A DNA stretch of 11,260 nt, taken from contig UROL01000055.1 in the NCBI GenBank assembly GCA_900549495.1, positions 1 to 11,260 on the forward strand, in the 5' to 3' direction. Source of the DNA: an uncultured Eubacteriales bacterium (GTDB taxonomy: Bacteria > Bacillota > Clostridia > Oscillospirales > Oscillospiraceae). A program made the position numbers and the translations under genes. Numbering within the stretch: the stretch's first letter is position 1; each line of letters starts with the position of its first letter. Under the pieces are notes generated by a model, which was not told where the DNA came from, did not search any database, and saw nothing but the letters and a program-made list of their open reading frames with translations. Positions 1-5,638 of the stretch are shown here, piece after piece.

Positions 1-28
1 TGGGCTCGGAGATGTGTATAAGAGACAG
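1..28 (+). other. Nextera/Tn5 sequencing adapter remnant (artefact)
   Basis: Bases 10-28 are exactly the 19-bp Tn5 mosaic end AGATGTGTATAAGAGACAG, and bases 1-9 (TGGGCTCGG) are the adjoining part of the Illumina Nextera read-2 adapter. Genomic sequence therefore begins at about base 29. This is library adapter left on the end of a contig, not a natural transposon end: no transposase or further IS50 sequence follows, and the adjoining non-mosaic bases are the synthetic tail. Any reading frame that continues into these bases is false. Confidence 0.97.
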
Positions 29-270
29 GGGGCAATTTTCAGAGTTTCCTCCAAAGTCTCCCGGGTGACCTGGGCGGAGACACTGCTGCGCCGCTCAATG
101 GCCATGGTGCCCAGCACCGAGCACAATAGCTGGGTTTCGCTGGCGGCGGCGGTAATCTGGTGCTCCAGCTGGCCGTTGAATACCGAGTAGACAATGGCAT
201 AGCCGCCGATGGACACGGCCAGAGACACAATCAGCACCACGCACAGGGTAATTTTGGCAGATAGCTTCAT
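29..270 (-). CDS. Sensor histidine kinase, N-terminal fragment (cut by contig end)
   Basis: The ATG at 270-268 overlaps the TGA of the upstream response regulator as ATGA, the usual translational coupling of a regulator with its kinase. About 80 residues remain. They open MKLSAKITLC and continue with a hydrophobic stretch (about residues 7-29, VVLIVSLAVSIGGYAIVY) that fits a first transmembrane or signal-anchor helix. A polar segment follows (GQLEHQITAAASETQLLCS, then ERRSSVSAQVTRETLEE), typical of the start of an extracytoplasmic sensor domain. No HAMP, DHp or ATPase domain is visible because the gene runs off the window, so the kinase call rests on position, overlap and topology. The fragment is interrupted by adapter, not by mutation. 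The stimulus cannot be read from what remains. Confidence 0.72.
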
Positions 271-926
271 CCGTCCCCCTCCAGCCGGTAGCCCACCTTG
301 TGGATGGAGGCCAGGCGCTGCTGCCATCCCAGCTTCTTGCGCAGCCGCTGCACATGGAGGTCCACCGTCCGGGTGTCCCCCATGAAGTCCGAATCCCAGA
401 CCCGTTCATAGATGGCCTCCCGGAACAGGGCCACATTCTGATTTTGCAGGAAGAGCACCAGCAGGTCATATTCCTTCCGGGTCAGGGTCACGGGAGCCCC
501 GGCCTTGGTGACCTGCATGGACTCCACGTCCACCGTCACATCCCCCAGGGTATATACCGAGCTGGCCTTCCCCGCCCGGCGGAGGACGGACTCCACCCGG
601 GCAATCAGCTCCACAATCTCAAAGGGCTTTACCAGATAGTCGTCCGCCCCGGCCCGCAAGCCCTGCACCCGGTCCTGGACACTGCCCTTGGCGGTGATGA
701 AAATCACCGGGGTACCGGTGGGCTTGATTTGCTTTAGCAGCTCATAGCCGTTGATGCCCGGGAGCATAATGTCCAGCAGCACCAGATCATAGCTGTGCTC
801 CACCAGCAAATCCGCCGCCGTATTGCCGTCGTAGGCCCGGGTGCACTGATAGCCGCTGGCGCTCAGATTCCAGTCAATCAGATTGGCAATGGGGCGCTCG
901 TCCTCCACAATGAGAATTTTGCTCAT
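267..926 (-). CDS. OmpR/PhoB-family response regulator
   Basis: A 219-residue two-domain transcription regulator of normal family length. The receiver domain (about residues 1-118) has the acidic pair E8-D9, phospho-acceptor D52 in LVLLDIMLPG, switch T78 in VIFITAK and K100 in DDYLVKPF. The C-terminal winged helix (about 125-219) has the OmpR-type pattern LTRKEYDLLVLFLQN, then RTVDLHVQRLRKKLG and a final hairpin HKVGYRLEG. Phosphorylation by the overlapping downstream kinase should control its DNA binding. The start is supported by an AGGAGGA ribosome site just upstream (about 934-940). It lies 40 bp after the flavodoxin-fold gene and is presumably transcribed from that gene's promoter, since no separate promoter is evident in the gap. 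Regulators of this type include PhoP-, VanR- and WalR-like proteins; the sequence alone does not decide which. Confidence 0.95.
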   Translation of the reverse strand: MSKILIVEDERPIANLIDWNLSASGYQCTRAYDGNTAADLLVEHSYDLVLLDIMLPGINGYELLKQIKPTGTPVIFITAKGSVQDRVQGLRAGADDYLVKPFEIVELIARVESVLRRAGKASSVYTLGDVTVDVESMQVTKAGAPVTLTRKEYDLLVLFLQNQNVALFREAIYERVWDSDFMGDTRTVDLHVQRLRKKLGWQQRLASIHKVGYRLEGDG

Positions 927-966
927 CTCTGTCTCCTCCTGCGGCAGCGCCGCCCCGGCGGGGGCG

Positions 967-1584
967 TTACCGGATAAAGTTGGTGACCACCCGGGGCTCC
1001 TTCTCCGGATAGCCGTAGGCTTCCTTGCCCAGGGCGATGGACTTCATAAGGAAGCTCATGTTCCGGGCCAGGGTACGCATTACGTATCTTCCCTCCGCAT
1101 CCTCCTGGGCCTCCCCCTTCAGGCGGCCATGGATGCTGTTCCAGTACACGCTGGAGGCCACCGGCATCCCGGAGATGGTGAAGAATTTATTCAGCTCGTC
1201 AAAGGTGGCGGAGCAGCCGCCCCGGCGGGCGCAGACCACACTGGCCCCCACCTTCATGGTTTTGTCGAAATGGGTGCTGTAGAACAGCCGGTTCAGCAGG
1301 GCCACCAGGGTGGGATTGGCGGAGGCGTAATACACCGGCGAGGCCACCACCAGACCCGCCGCCTCCTGGAATTTGGGGGCCAGCTGGTTGACGATATCAT
1401 CAAAGACGCATTTCCCGGTCTCGCCGCATTTGCCGCAGGCGATGCAGCCCCGGATATCCATCTGGCCCACCTGGACAATTTCGCAGTCCACGCCCTCCTG
1501 GCGGAACACCTGCTCCATCTCCCCCAGCGCCAGGGCCGTATTCCCCCCAACCCGGGGGCTTCCGTTGAGCATTAAGACCTTCAT
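967..1584 (-). CDS. Flavodoxin-fold NADPH-dependent FMN reductase family protein
   Basis: A 205-residue cytosolic protein. The N-terminal beta-strand and FMN-phosphate loop read MKVLMLNGSPRVGGNT (residues 1-16), the signature of the NADPH-dependent FMN reductase/iron-sulfur flavoprotein-like group. A second flavin-contact loop, ASPVYYASANP, lies near residues 80-90. Four cysteines (C47, C50, C53, C59) sit in GCIACGKCGETGKC, the cysteine cluster common in the clostridial members. They could bind a metal or cluster or act as thiols; C34 is outside it. The start at 1584 is chosen because GGGAGGAA lies at proper spacing upstream. An in-frame ATG six codons earlier would overlap that ribosome site, and longer extensions have low-complexity, non-family sequence. 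It is first in an operon with a two-component system, so a role in flavin/quinone redox or in redox sensing is an inference. The substrate is unknown. Confidence 0.9.
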   Translation of the reverse strand: MKVLMLNGSPRVGGNTALALGEMEQVFRQEGVDCEIVQVGQMDIRGCIACGKCGETGKCVFDDIVNQLAPKFQEAAGLVVASPVYYASANPTLVALLNRLFYSTHFDKTMKVGASVVCARRGGCSATFDELNKFFTISGMPVASSVYWNSIHGRLKGEAQEDAEGRYVMRTLARNMSFLMKSIALGKEAYGYPEKEPRVVTNFIR

Positions 1585-1635
1585 CCAAATTCCTCCCATA
1601 TAATTGCATTCCCCCGGCCACTGCCGGTTGCCTCT

Positions 1636-1664
1636 ACAATACCACATTCCGCCCCCCGGCGCAA
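1636..1664 (-). promoter_or_regulatory. Promoter of the FMN reductase / two-component operon
   Basis: Read on the minus strand: -35 TTGCGC (1664-1659), 17-bp spacer, -10 TATTGT (1641-1636), with TGG directly before the -10 (extended -10). An A6 tract (1671-1666) lies one base upstream of the -35. It would start transcription near 1629, about 45 bases before the ATG at 1584. Predicted from sequence only. Confidence 0.72.
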
Positions 1665-1680
1665 GTTTTTTCCGCAGCAC

Positions 1681-1712
1681 GATAAAATACAGCTCCCTCG
1701 GGGGAGGGAGCT
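1681..1712 (-). terminator. Hairpin after the mannosidase gene, likely intrinsic terminator
   Basis: A perfect 9-bp stem (AGCTCCCTC / GAGGGAGCT, 1691-1699 with 1704-1712) with a four-base loop lies just past the mannosidase stop. On the minus strand it is followed by GTATTTTATC. The T-run is short, so termination may be partial. The stem is the same CTCCCTC/GAGGGAG core found in the repeat island at 5063-5593, so it may be a solo degenerate copy of that repeat used as a terminator. Confidence 0.6.
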
Positions 1713-1727
1713 GATGGGGGAGAGGGG

Positions 1728-4700
1728 TTATCCGATTCGGATGGTCAGGATTTCGTAGGGGTGGATGGTACAGTGGATTTGGCCGTTGGTTACGGCAAGG
1801 GGCTGCTGGGGTTCTTCCAGGAGGTTGGTGACGCAGGCCTGGGTGGTGGCGGCGGGGACGGTGAGGGTGAATTTGGTGCGGGCGTTTTCGCACTCGTACA
1901 GGCGCAGGATGGTGCCCTGGCCGTCTTCGGCCTGCTTCACGGTTTCCAGAATCACGTTGCTCTTATCCACGCTGGCATAGCTGTAGGTCTTCCCCGGGGT
2001 GCCTGCGGGCAGGACGTAGGCGGGCTGGTTCAGCTTGTAGCTCTCCTGTACGGTGCCGGCCTGCTTCCAGGTCTCGCCGTGGGGGTACAGGGCGTAGGTG
2101 AAACGGTGGGTCTCCACGTCGGCGTTGGGGTTGGGCTCCACGCCGCTCTTGAGCAGGGTCAGGGCCACCACGCCCTCCAGGACGCTATGGCCGTACTTGC
2201 AGTCGTTGAGCAGGCTGACGCCGTAGTGGCCCTCGGAGTAGTCCATCCACTTCTGGCCGCAGCTTTCGAAGCGGGCCTTGTCCCAGCTGGTATTGGCGTG
2301 GACCTTCCGGGTGACGTTGCCGAACTGGACGTCGAAGGTGGCCTCGTCGGTGTGGATATCCAGGGGGAACTCCGCCTTCAGCAGGTGCTGGTGGAGCTTC
2401 CAGTCCACCACCGTCTCGAAGTCGATGCGCCGGGTGTTGGCATAGAAGTGAATCCGCTGGCGCAGGGTGCAGCCGCAGAAGCCATAGCACAGCTCCAGGG
2501 TGGTCTGCACCGGGCCGTCCTCGGTCCAGGCCAGGGAGTGCAAATCCTCTACATCGTAGTGCTTCTCGGTATAGTAGCGGTCGATATCCCAGTTGTCATA
2601 GTAGATGGGCTTATCCTCGTAGACCCGCAGGAGGTTGCCCAGGGTGCCGGGCTTCATCAGCTCCCGGTCATGCTCCTTGTCGAACAGGGAGGCGAAGCGG
2701 CCCTTGCTGTCCAGGGTGACGGAGTAATAGGGGGTCTCCAAATGGAAGTCGTCCCGGCGCAGGAAGGGGGAGGGCTCCGAGCCCTCTGCCCGGCGCAGGG
2801 TGACATAACCCTTGGCAGGCAGGTTTTCCAGATAGGCTACGGCTCCCGCCGCCGTCTGCTGGACAGGGTAGCGGCGGCCCGCTCCGTCCTCCAGAGCCTG
2901 GGCCGGAAGCTGCCCCAGGTGCACCACGTCGCTGCGGGCAAAGCCCAGGGTATTGAACACGGTGACGCCCTCACCGGCTCCGGCCAGTGCTTCCAGCCGG
3001 GCCTGAATCAGGCCGCTGACCTCCTGCTCCAGGGCGGCGTACTCCTGCTTGGTTACGTCGTACACCTCGGCAATGGAGCTGCCGGGGAGAATGTCGTGGA
3101 ACTGGTTCAGCAGAATCACATCCCGCCACAGCCGGGTATCTGCCTGGGCGGGGTAGTCCCCGGCCAGCACACCCAATGTCTCCAAATCCATCATGGCCAG
3201 CTCGCTCTTGCGGTTGCCCCGCTTGTTCCGGGCCATGGAGGTATAGGTGCCCCGGTGGTACTCGAAGTAGAATTCTCCCTCCCAGGTTTCCAGGCGGCGG
3301 TTGTCCTTCACCCGCTGGTTCAGCTGGTCGAAATAGGTTCTGGCGGTTTCCTGGCGCACCTTGGGGATGCCCTGGATGCCCTGCTCCATCCGCTGGGAGG
3401 TTTCCAGCATCTGCCGGGTGGGGCCGCCGCCGCCGTCTCCGTAGCCGTAGGAGATGAGAATGTCGTTGTTGATTTCCTTATTCTGGTAGCGCTCCCAGCC
3501 GCCCATGATGGCATCCGGGTGGAGCATACCGTTGTAGGTGGTGAAGAAGCTCTCCTTGGGGTTCTGGCCCACCCCCAGGGTGGTAATCAGGTGGGTCAGC
3601 ACCTCGCTGCCGTCGATGCCCCGCCAGAGAAAGGTATCGTTGGGAATCCGGTTTACCTGGTTCCAGGCCAGCTTGGTGGTCATGAAATAGTCCACCCCGG
3701 ATTTCTTCATAATCTGGGGCAGGGCACCGGAGTAGCCGAAGACGTCGGGCAGCCACAGAATCTTGCTGTCCTGGCCGAATTCCTCCCGGAAGAACCGCTT
3801 GCCGTAGAGGAACTGCCGCACCAGGGACTCCCCGGAGGTCAGGTTGCAGTCCGCCTCCAGCCACATGCCGCCCTCGGTTTCCCACCGGCCCTCGGCCACC
3901 CGCTGCTTGATTTTTTCGTACAGCTCCGGGTAGCGCTGCTTCAGGAAGTGGTACAGCACCGGCTGGCTGGACATGAATTTATAGTTGGGGTACTCCTCCA
4001 TCAGCTTCAGCACCGTGGCGAAGGAGCGCACCACCTTCTCCCGGGTCTGGGCCACGGTCCACCACCAGGCCACATCAATATGCGTATGGCCGATGCAGGT
4101 GGCCACCACCTGATCCCAGCCCCCCATTTTCTCGTACAGCTCCCGGGTGATGTGGGCCTGGGCCCGGCGGAGGGAGGCGTAGAATTCCTGGGAATAGGGC
4201 TGGCGCAAATCCAGCAGATTGATGGTGTCATTCAGTACCGTTTGAATATCCAGCCGGGTTTTGCTGTCTGCCTCCATCCGGGGGAAGGACTGTAGGGGCA
4301 CCAGCAGGTCATAGTACAGGTGGTTGATTTCCTCGTCCAGCACGTACAAATCTGCCAGGAAGGCAAACTCCCGGTGGAGGGTGCCGGTATAGGCCTGGAT
4401 ATCCACATCCAGAACCTGGCCCCCCTGGGCCTGGCGGCTCAGGAGCACCTCCCGGTGGTTCATGTCCGCACCCTGCACCACCTGGCCGTTGACGAATACC
4501 AGGAACTGGGGATTCTTACCGTCGTCCCACTCCTCAATCTGGGTGTGGATGCGCAGCCACACGGACTTTCCGGCAAAATCCTGGGGGATGGTTACCCGGC
4601 TGCGGAACCAATAGTGGGTGCCGGGGATGCCGTGGAAATCGGTGCTCTGGCCCTGGAACTTCCCCTCGAACTGGTCGGTACCGGCGTAGTCGGCGTACCA

Positions 4701-4874
4701 GCGCATGGTCTGGCAGTCGAATTTCTCCCAGGGGTTGGCTGCTGCCTCCGCCTCCTCCGGGCGGAAGAACTGGCCCTTCTTATACTGCCAGTCCGGCAGG
4801 CTCCGGCTCTCCCGGAACCGGAAATGGGCCAGCTGATTGCAGATAACCTGAATTCTCTGTTCGATATAATACAT
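1728..4874 (-). CDS. GH38 alpha-mannosidase, cytosolic
   Basis: A 1048-residue glycoside hydrolase of the usual bacterial GH38 length. An N-terminal beta-rich region (about 1-255) precedes the catalytic barrel, which opens GHTHIDVAWWW, giving zinc ligands H265 and D267. The catalytic nucleophile, also a zinc ligand, is D377 in WLPDVFGYSGALPQI. A further active-site histidine is H593 in NQFHDILPGSS. The C-terminal third is beta-sandwich-like. GH38 enzymes are zinc-dependent retaining enzymes that remove alpha-mannose from oligosaccharides. No signal peptide is seen, so imported mannosides or intracellular glycans are the likely substrates. The start at 4874 (MYYIEQRI) is preferred because GAGGGA sits six bases upstream; the ATG at 4880 would abut that site and the upstream extension to 4943 would run through the promoter. 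It stands alone on its transcript, with no adjacent sugar transporter or other glycosidase. Confidence 0.96.
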   Translation of the reverse strand: MYYIEQRIQVICNQLAHFRFRESRSLPDWQYKKGQFFRPEEAEAAANPWEKFDCQTMRWYADYAGTDQFEGKFQGQSTDFHGIPGTHYWFRSRVTIPQDFAGKSVWLRIHTQIEEWDDGKNPQFLVFVNGQVVQGADMNHREVLLSRQAQGGQVLDVDIQAYTGTLHREFAFLADLYVLDEEINHLYYDLLVPLQSFPRMEADSKTRLDIQTVLNDTINLLDLRQPYSQEFYASLRRAQAHITRELYEKMGGWDQVVATCIGHTHIDVAWWWTVAQTREKVVRSFATVLKLMEEYPNYKFMSSQPVLYHFLKQRYPELYEKIKQRVAEGRWETEGGMWLEADCNLTSGESLVRQFLYGKRFFREEFGQDSKILWLPDVFGYSGALPQIMKKSGVDYFMTTKLAWNQVNRIPNDTFLWRGIDGSEVLTHLITTLGVGQNPKESFFTTYNGMLHPDAIMGGWERYQNKEINNDILISYGYGDGGGGPTRQMLETSQRMEQGIQGIPKVRQETARTYFDQLNQRVKDNRRLETWEGEFYFEYHRGTYTSMARNKRGNRKSELAMMDLETLGVLAGDYPAQADTRLWRDVILLNQFHDILPGSSIAEVYDVTKQEYAALEQEVSGLIQARLEALAGAGEGVTVFNTLGFARSDVVHLGQLPAQALEDGAGRRYPVQQTAAGAVAYLENLPAKGYVTLRRAEGSEPSPFLRRDDFHLETPYYSVTLDSKGRFASLFDKEHDRELMKPGTLGNLLRVYEDKPIYYDNWDIDRYYTEKHYDVEDLHSLAWTEDGPVQTTLELCYGFCGCTLRQRIHFYANTRRIDFETVVDWKLHQHLLKAEFPLDIHTDEATFDVQFGNVTRKVHANTSWDKARFESCGQKWMDYSEGHYGVSLLNDCKYGHSVLEGVVALTLLKSGVEPNPNADVETHRFTYALYPHGETWKQAGTVQESYKLNQPAYVLPAGTPGKTYSYASVDKSNVILETVKQAEDGQGTILRLYECENARTKFTLTVPAATTQACVTNLLEEPQQPLAVTNGQIHCTIHPYEILTIRIG

Positions 4875-4880
4875 GGACAT

Positions 4881-4886
4881 TCCCTC
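4881..4886 (-). promoter_or_regulatory. Ribosome binding site deciding the mannosidase start
   Basis: GAGGGA on the minus strand. It is immediately adjacent to the ATG at 4880 but six bases from the ATG at 4874, so the second ATG has the functional spacing. Confidence 0.75.
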
Positions 4887-4914
4887 GCTGTATTTTTTTG
4901 ATGGATCCTTCCTG

Positions 4915-4943
4915 ATTGTACCAACCCCGCCCTGATTTTTCAA
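4915..4943 (-). promoter_or_regulatory. Mannosidase promoter
   Basis: Minus strand: -35 TTGAAA (4943-4938), exact 17-bp spacer, -10 TACAAT (4920-4915) with TGG before the -10. An A6 tract (4951-4946) lies two bases upstream of the -35 and may act as an UP element. The expected start near 4908 gives a short leader of about 34 bases. Being a strong match, it argues that the mannosidase is transcribed independently of the Na/Pi transporter upstream. Confidence 0.85.
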
Positions 4944-4967
4944 TCTTTTTTGGAGGCGGTTGGCTCC

Positions 4968-5062
4968 ATGGTGAAATATAAAAACTTTTGAACGGCACGT
5001 TGTATGGTGAAATGTAAAAAACTTTTGAACGGCACGTTGTGTGGTGAAATGTAAAAACTTTT
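4968..5062. repeat. 36-37-bp tandem repeat, about 2.6 copies
   Basis: Copy 1 is 4968-5003 (36 bp) and copy 2 is 5004-5040 (37 bp, one extra A). Copy 3 (5041-5062) ends after the AAAACTTTT block and runs straight into the next repeat module. Each unit is ATGGTGAAAT-(A/G)TAAAAACTTTTGAA followed by CGGCACGTTGT. The copies are nearly identical, unlike the spacers of a CRISPR array, and contain A/T runs that could bend DNA. They lie about 25 bp upstream of the mannosidase -35. They could be binding sites for a regulator or simply an expanded repeat; the sequence does not say which. Confidence 0.88.
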
Positions 5063-5194
5063 GAGTTTCGTAGGGGCGATGAAAATCGCCCGTAACCCCG
5101 GATTTTAGCGAGTACCCCGATGAATGGTATGCACCCCTCCCGGCTCCCTCTATGAGGGAGCTGGCACGCCCAAAGGGCGTGACTGAGGGAGTGT
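5063..5194 (+). repeat. Hairpin-rich intergenic repeat module, copy A (forward)
   Basis: The module starts GAGTT-(T/C)CGTAGGGGCGATGAAAATCGCCC, whose GGGCGAT/ATCGCCC arms (5074-5080 and 5085-5091) close a GAAA loop. It continues through GGATTTTAGCGAGTACCC and AATGGTA, then a CTCCCTC/GAGGGAG hairpin (5143-5150 with 5154-5161). A CACGCCC-AAA-GGGCGTG hairpin follows (5165-5181), then a second GAGGGAG (5185-5191) that could compete for the CTCCCTC arm. Copies B and C are in the opposite orientation. This resembles REP/BIME-type dispersed elements; dispersal across the genome is inferred, not seen. Confidence 0.85.
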
Positions 5195-5278
5195 CGTTCG
5201 TTGGTTGCTTGGGGCCTATGGTTTACGAACCAGCGCATATAAACTCTGAAATTTTTGAGCGTTTGCGTTCATCGAAGT

Positions 5279-5434
5279 ACACTCCCTCACAATGCCAATC
5301 ACCCGCCCGCTGGATGTTTCGTCAGCGGGCGGGTGATTTTTGCGAGTTTTGTGTGGGGGTGTGTTTTGCCATTCAACCGGGTACTTGCGAAACCGTGGAG
5401 TTGGCGGGCGATTTTCATCGCCCCTACGCAACTC
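5279..5434 (-). repeat. Intergenic repeat module, copy C (reverse, alternative hairpin)
   Basis: Reading on the minus strand it opens GAGTTGCGTAGGGGCGATG with the same GGGCGAT-GAAA-ATCGCCC hairpin (5423-5406), then GCAAGTACCCGGTTGAATGG, as in copy B. Where A and B carry the CTCCCTC/GAGGGAG hairpin, C carries a different, stronger one (5297-5338). It then ends in the shared GAGGGAGTGT border. A 22-bp flank that includes this border is repeated exactly at 5268-5289 and 5456-5477, so C and B form a direct tandem of 188-bp period. Confidence 0.82.
5297..5341 (+). terminator. Perfect 16-bp hairpin with T-run on plus strand
   Basis: AATCACCCGCCCGCTG (5297-5312) pairs perfectly with 5323-5338 around a 10-base loop, and five T's follow on the plus strand (5337-5341). 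Formally this is a strong plus-strand intrinsic terminator. No plus-strand gene precedes it, and on the minus strand the tail is not T-rich. It may stop antisense transcription, or act as a stem in RNA reading through from the Na/Pi gene. Confidence 0.7.
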
Positions 5435-5466
5435 AAAAGATTTTGGCTTATACCATTCATCGAAGT

Positions 5467-5593
5467 ACACTCCCTCAGCTTCGCTGCGCTCAGCAGCTCC
5501 CTCAGAGAGGGAGCCGGGATTGGTGCGTACCATTAACCGGGTACTCGCTAAAATCCCAGGTTGCGGGCGATTTTCATCGCCCCTACGGAACTC
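5467..5593 (-). repeat. Intergenic repeat module, copy B (reverse)
   Basis: On the minus strand it begins GAGTTCCGTAGGGGCGATG with the GGGCGAT-GAAA-ATCGCCC hairpin (5582-5565). GGGATTTTAGCGAGTACCC and AATGGTACGCACC follow, then the CTCCCTC/GAGGGAG hairpin, and it ends GAGGGAGTGT. It differs from copy A mainly in the second hairpin (GAGCGCAGCGAAGC in place of CACGCCC-AAA-GGGCGTG). A and B are arranged as long imperfect inverted repeats around 5063-5593. A remnant of the module flank (ACGTTCATCG, 5611-5620) lies just beyond, next to the Na/Pi stop codon. I found no protein gene in 4875-5638. Confidence 0.85.
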
Positions 5594-5638
5594 TGAATGT
5601 TTAACCGCTTACGTTCATCGGGGGGACAGGGGAGCGGC

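Noticed and set aside
1..28. Natural Tn5/IS50 end
   Set aside because: The bases next to the mosaic end are the synthetic Nextera tail and the match stops at the contig edge.
1761..4295. Very long plus-strand open frame (844 codons) opposite the mannosidase
   Set aside because: It is antisense to a gene with complete GH38 motifs. Its Gly/Val/Leu/His-rich, motif-free translation is what GC-rich third positions produce on the opposite strand, and it has no promoter or ribosome site.
4968..5062. CRISPR-like array
   Set aside because: Tandem copies follow one another with no unique spacers, and no cas genes are present.
5063..5593. Classical MITE or insertion sequence with terminal inverted repeats
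   Set aside because: The inverted arms are hairpin-rich modules with a third tandem copy inside. I see no target-site duplication and no transposase frame.
5152..5604. Open frames on both strands inside the repeat island (105-202 codons)
   Set aside because: They are built from the repeat modules and their hairpins. The same peptide pieces recur because the DNA repeats recur, and no ribosome site is seen.
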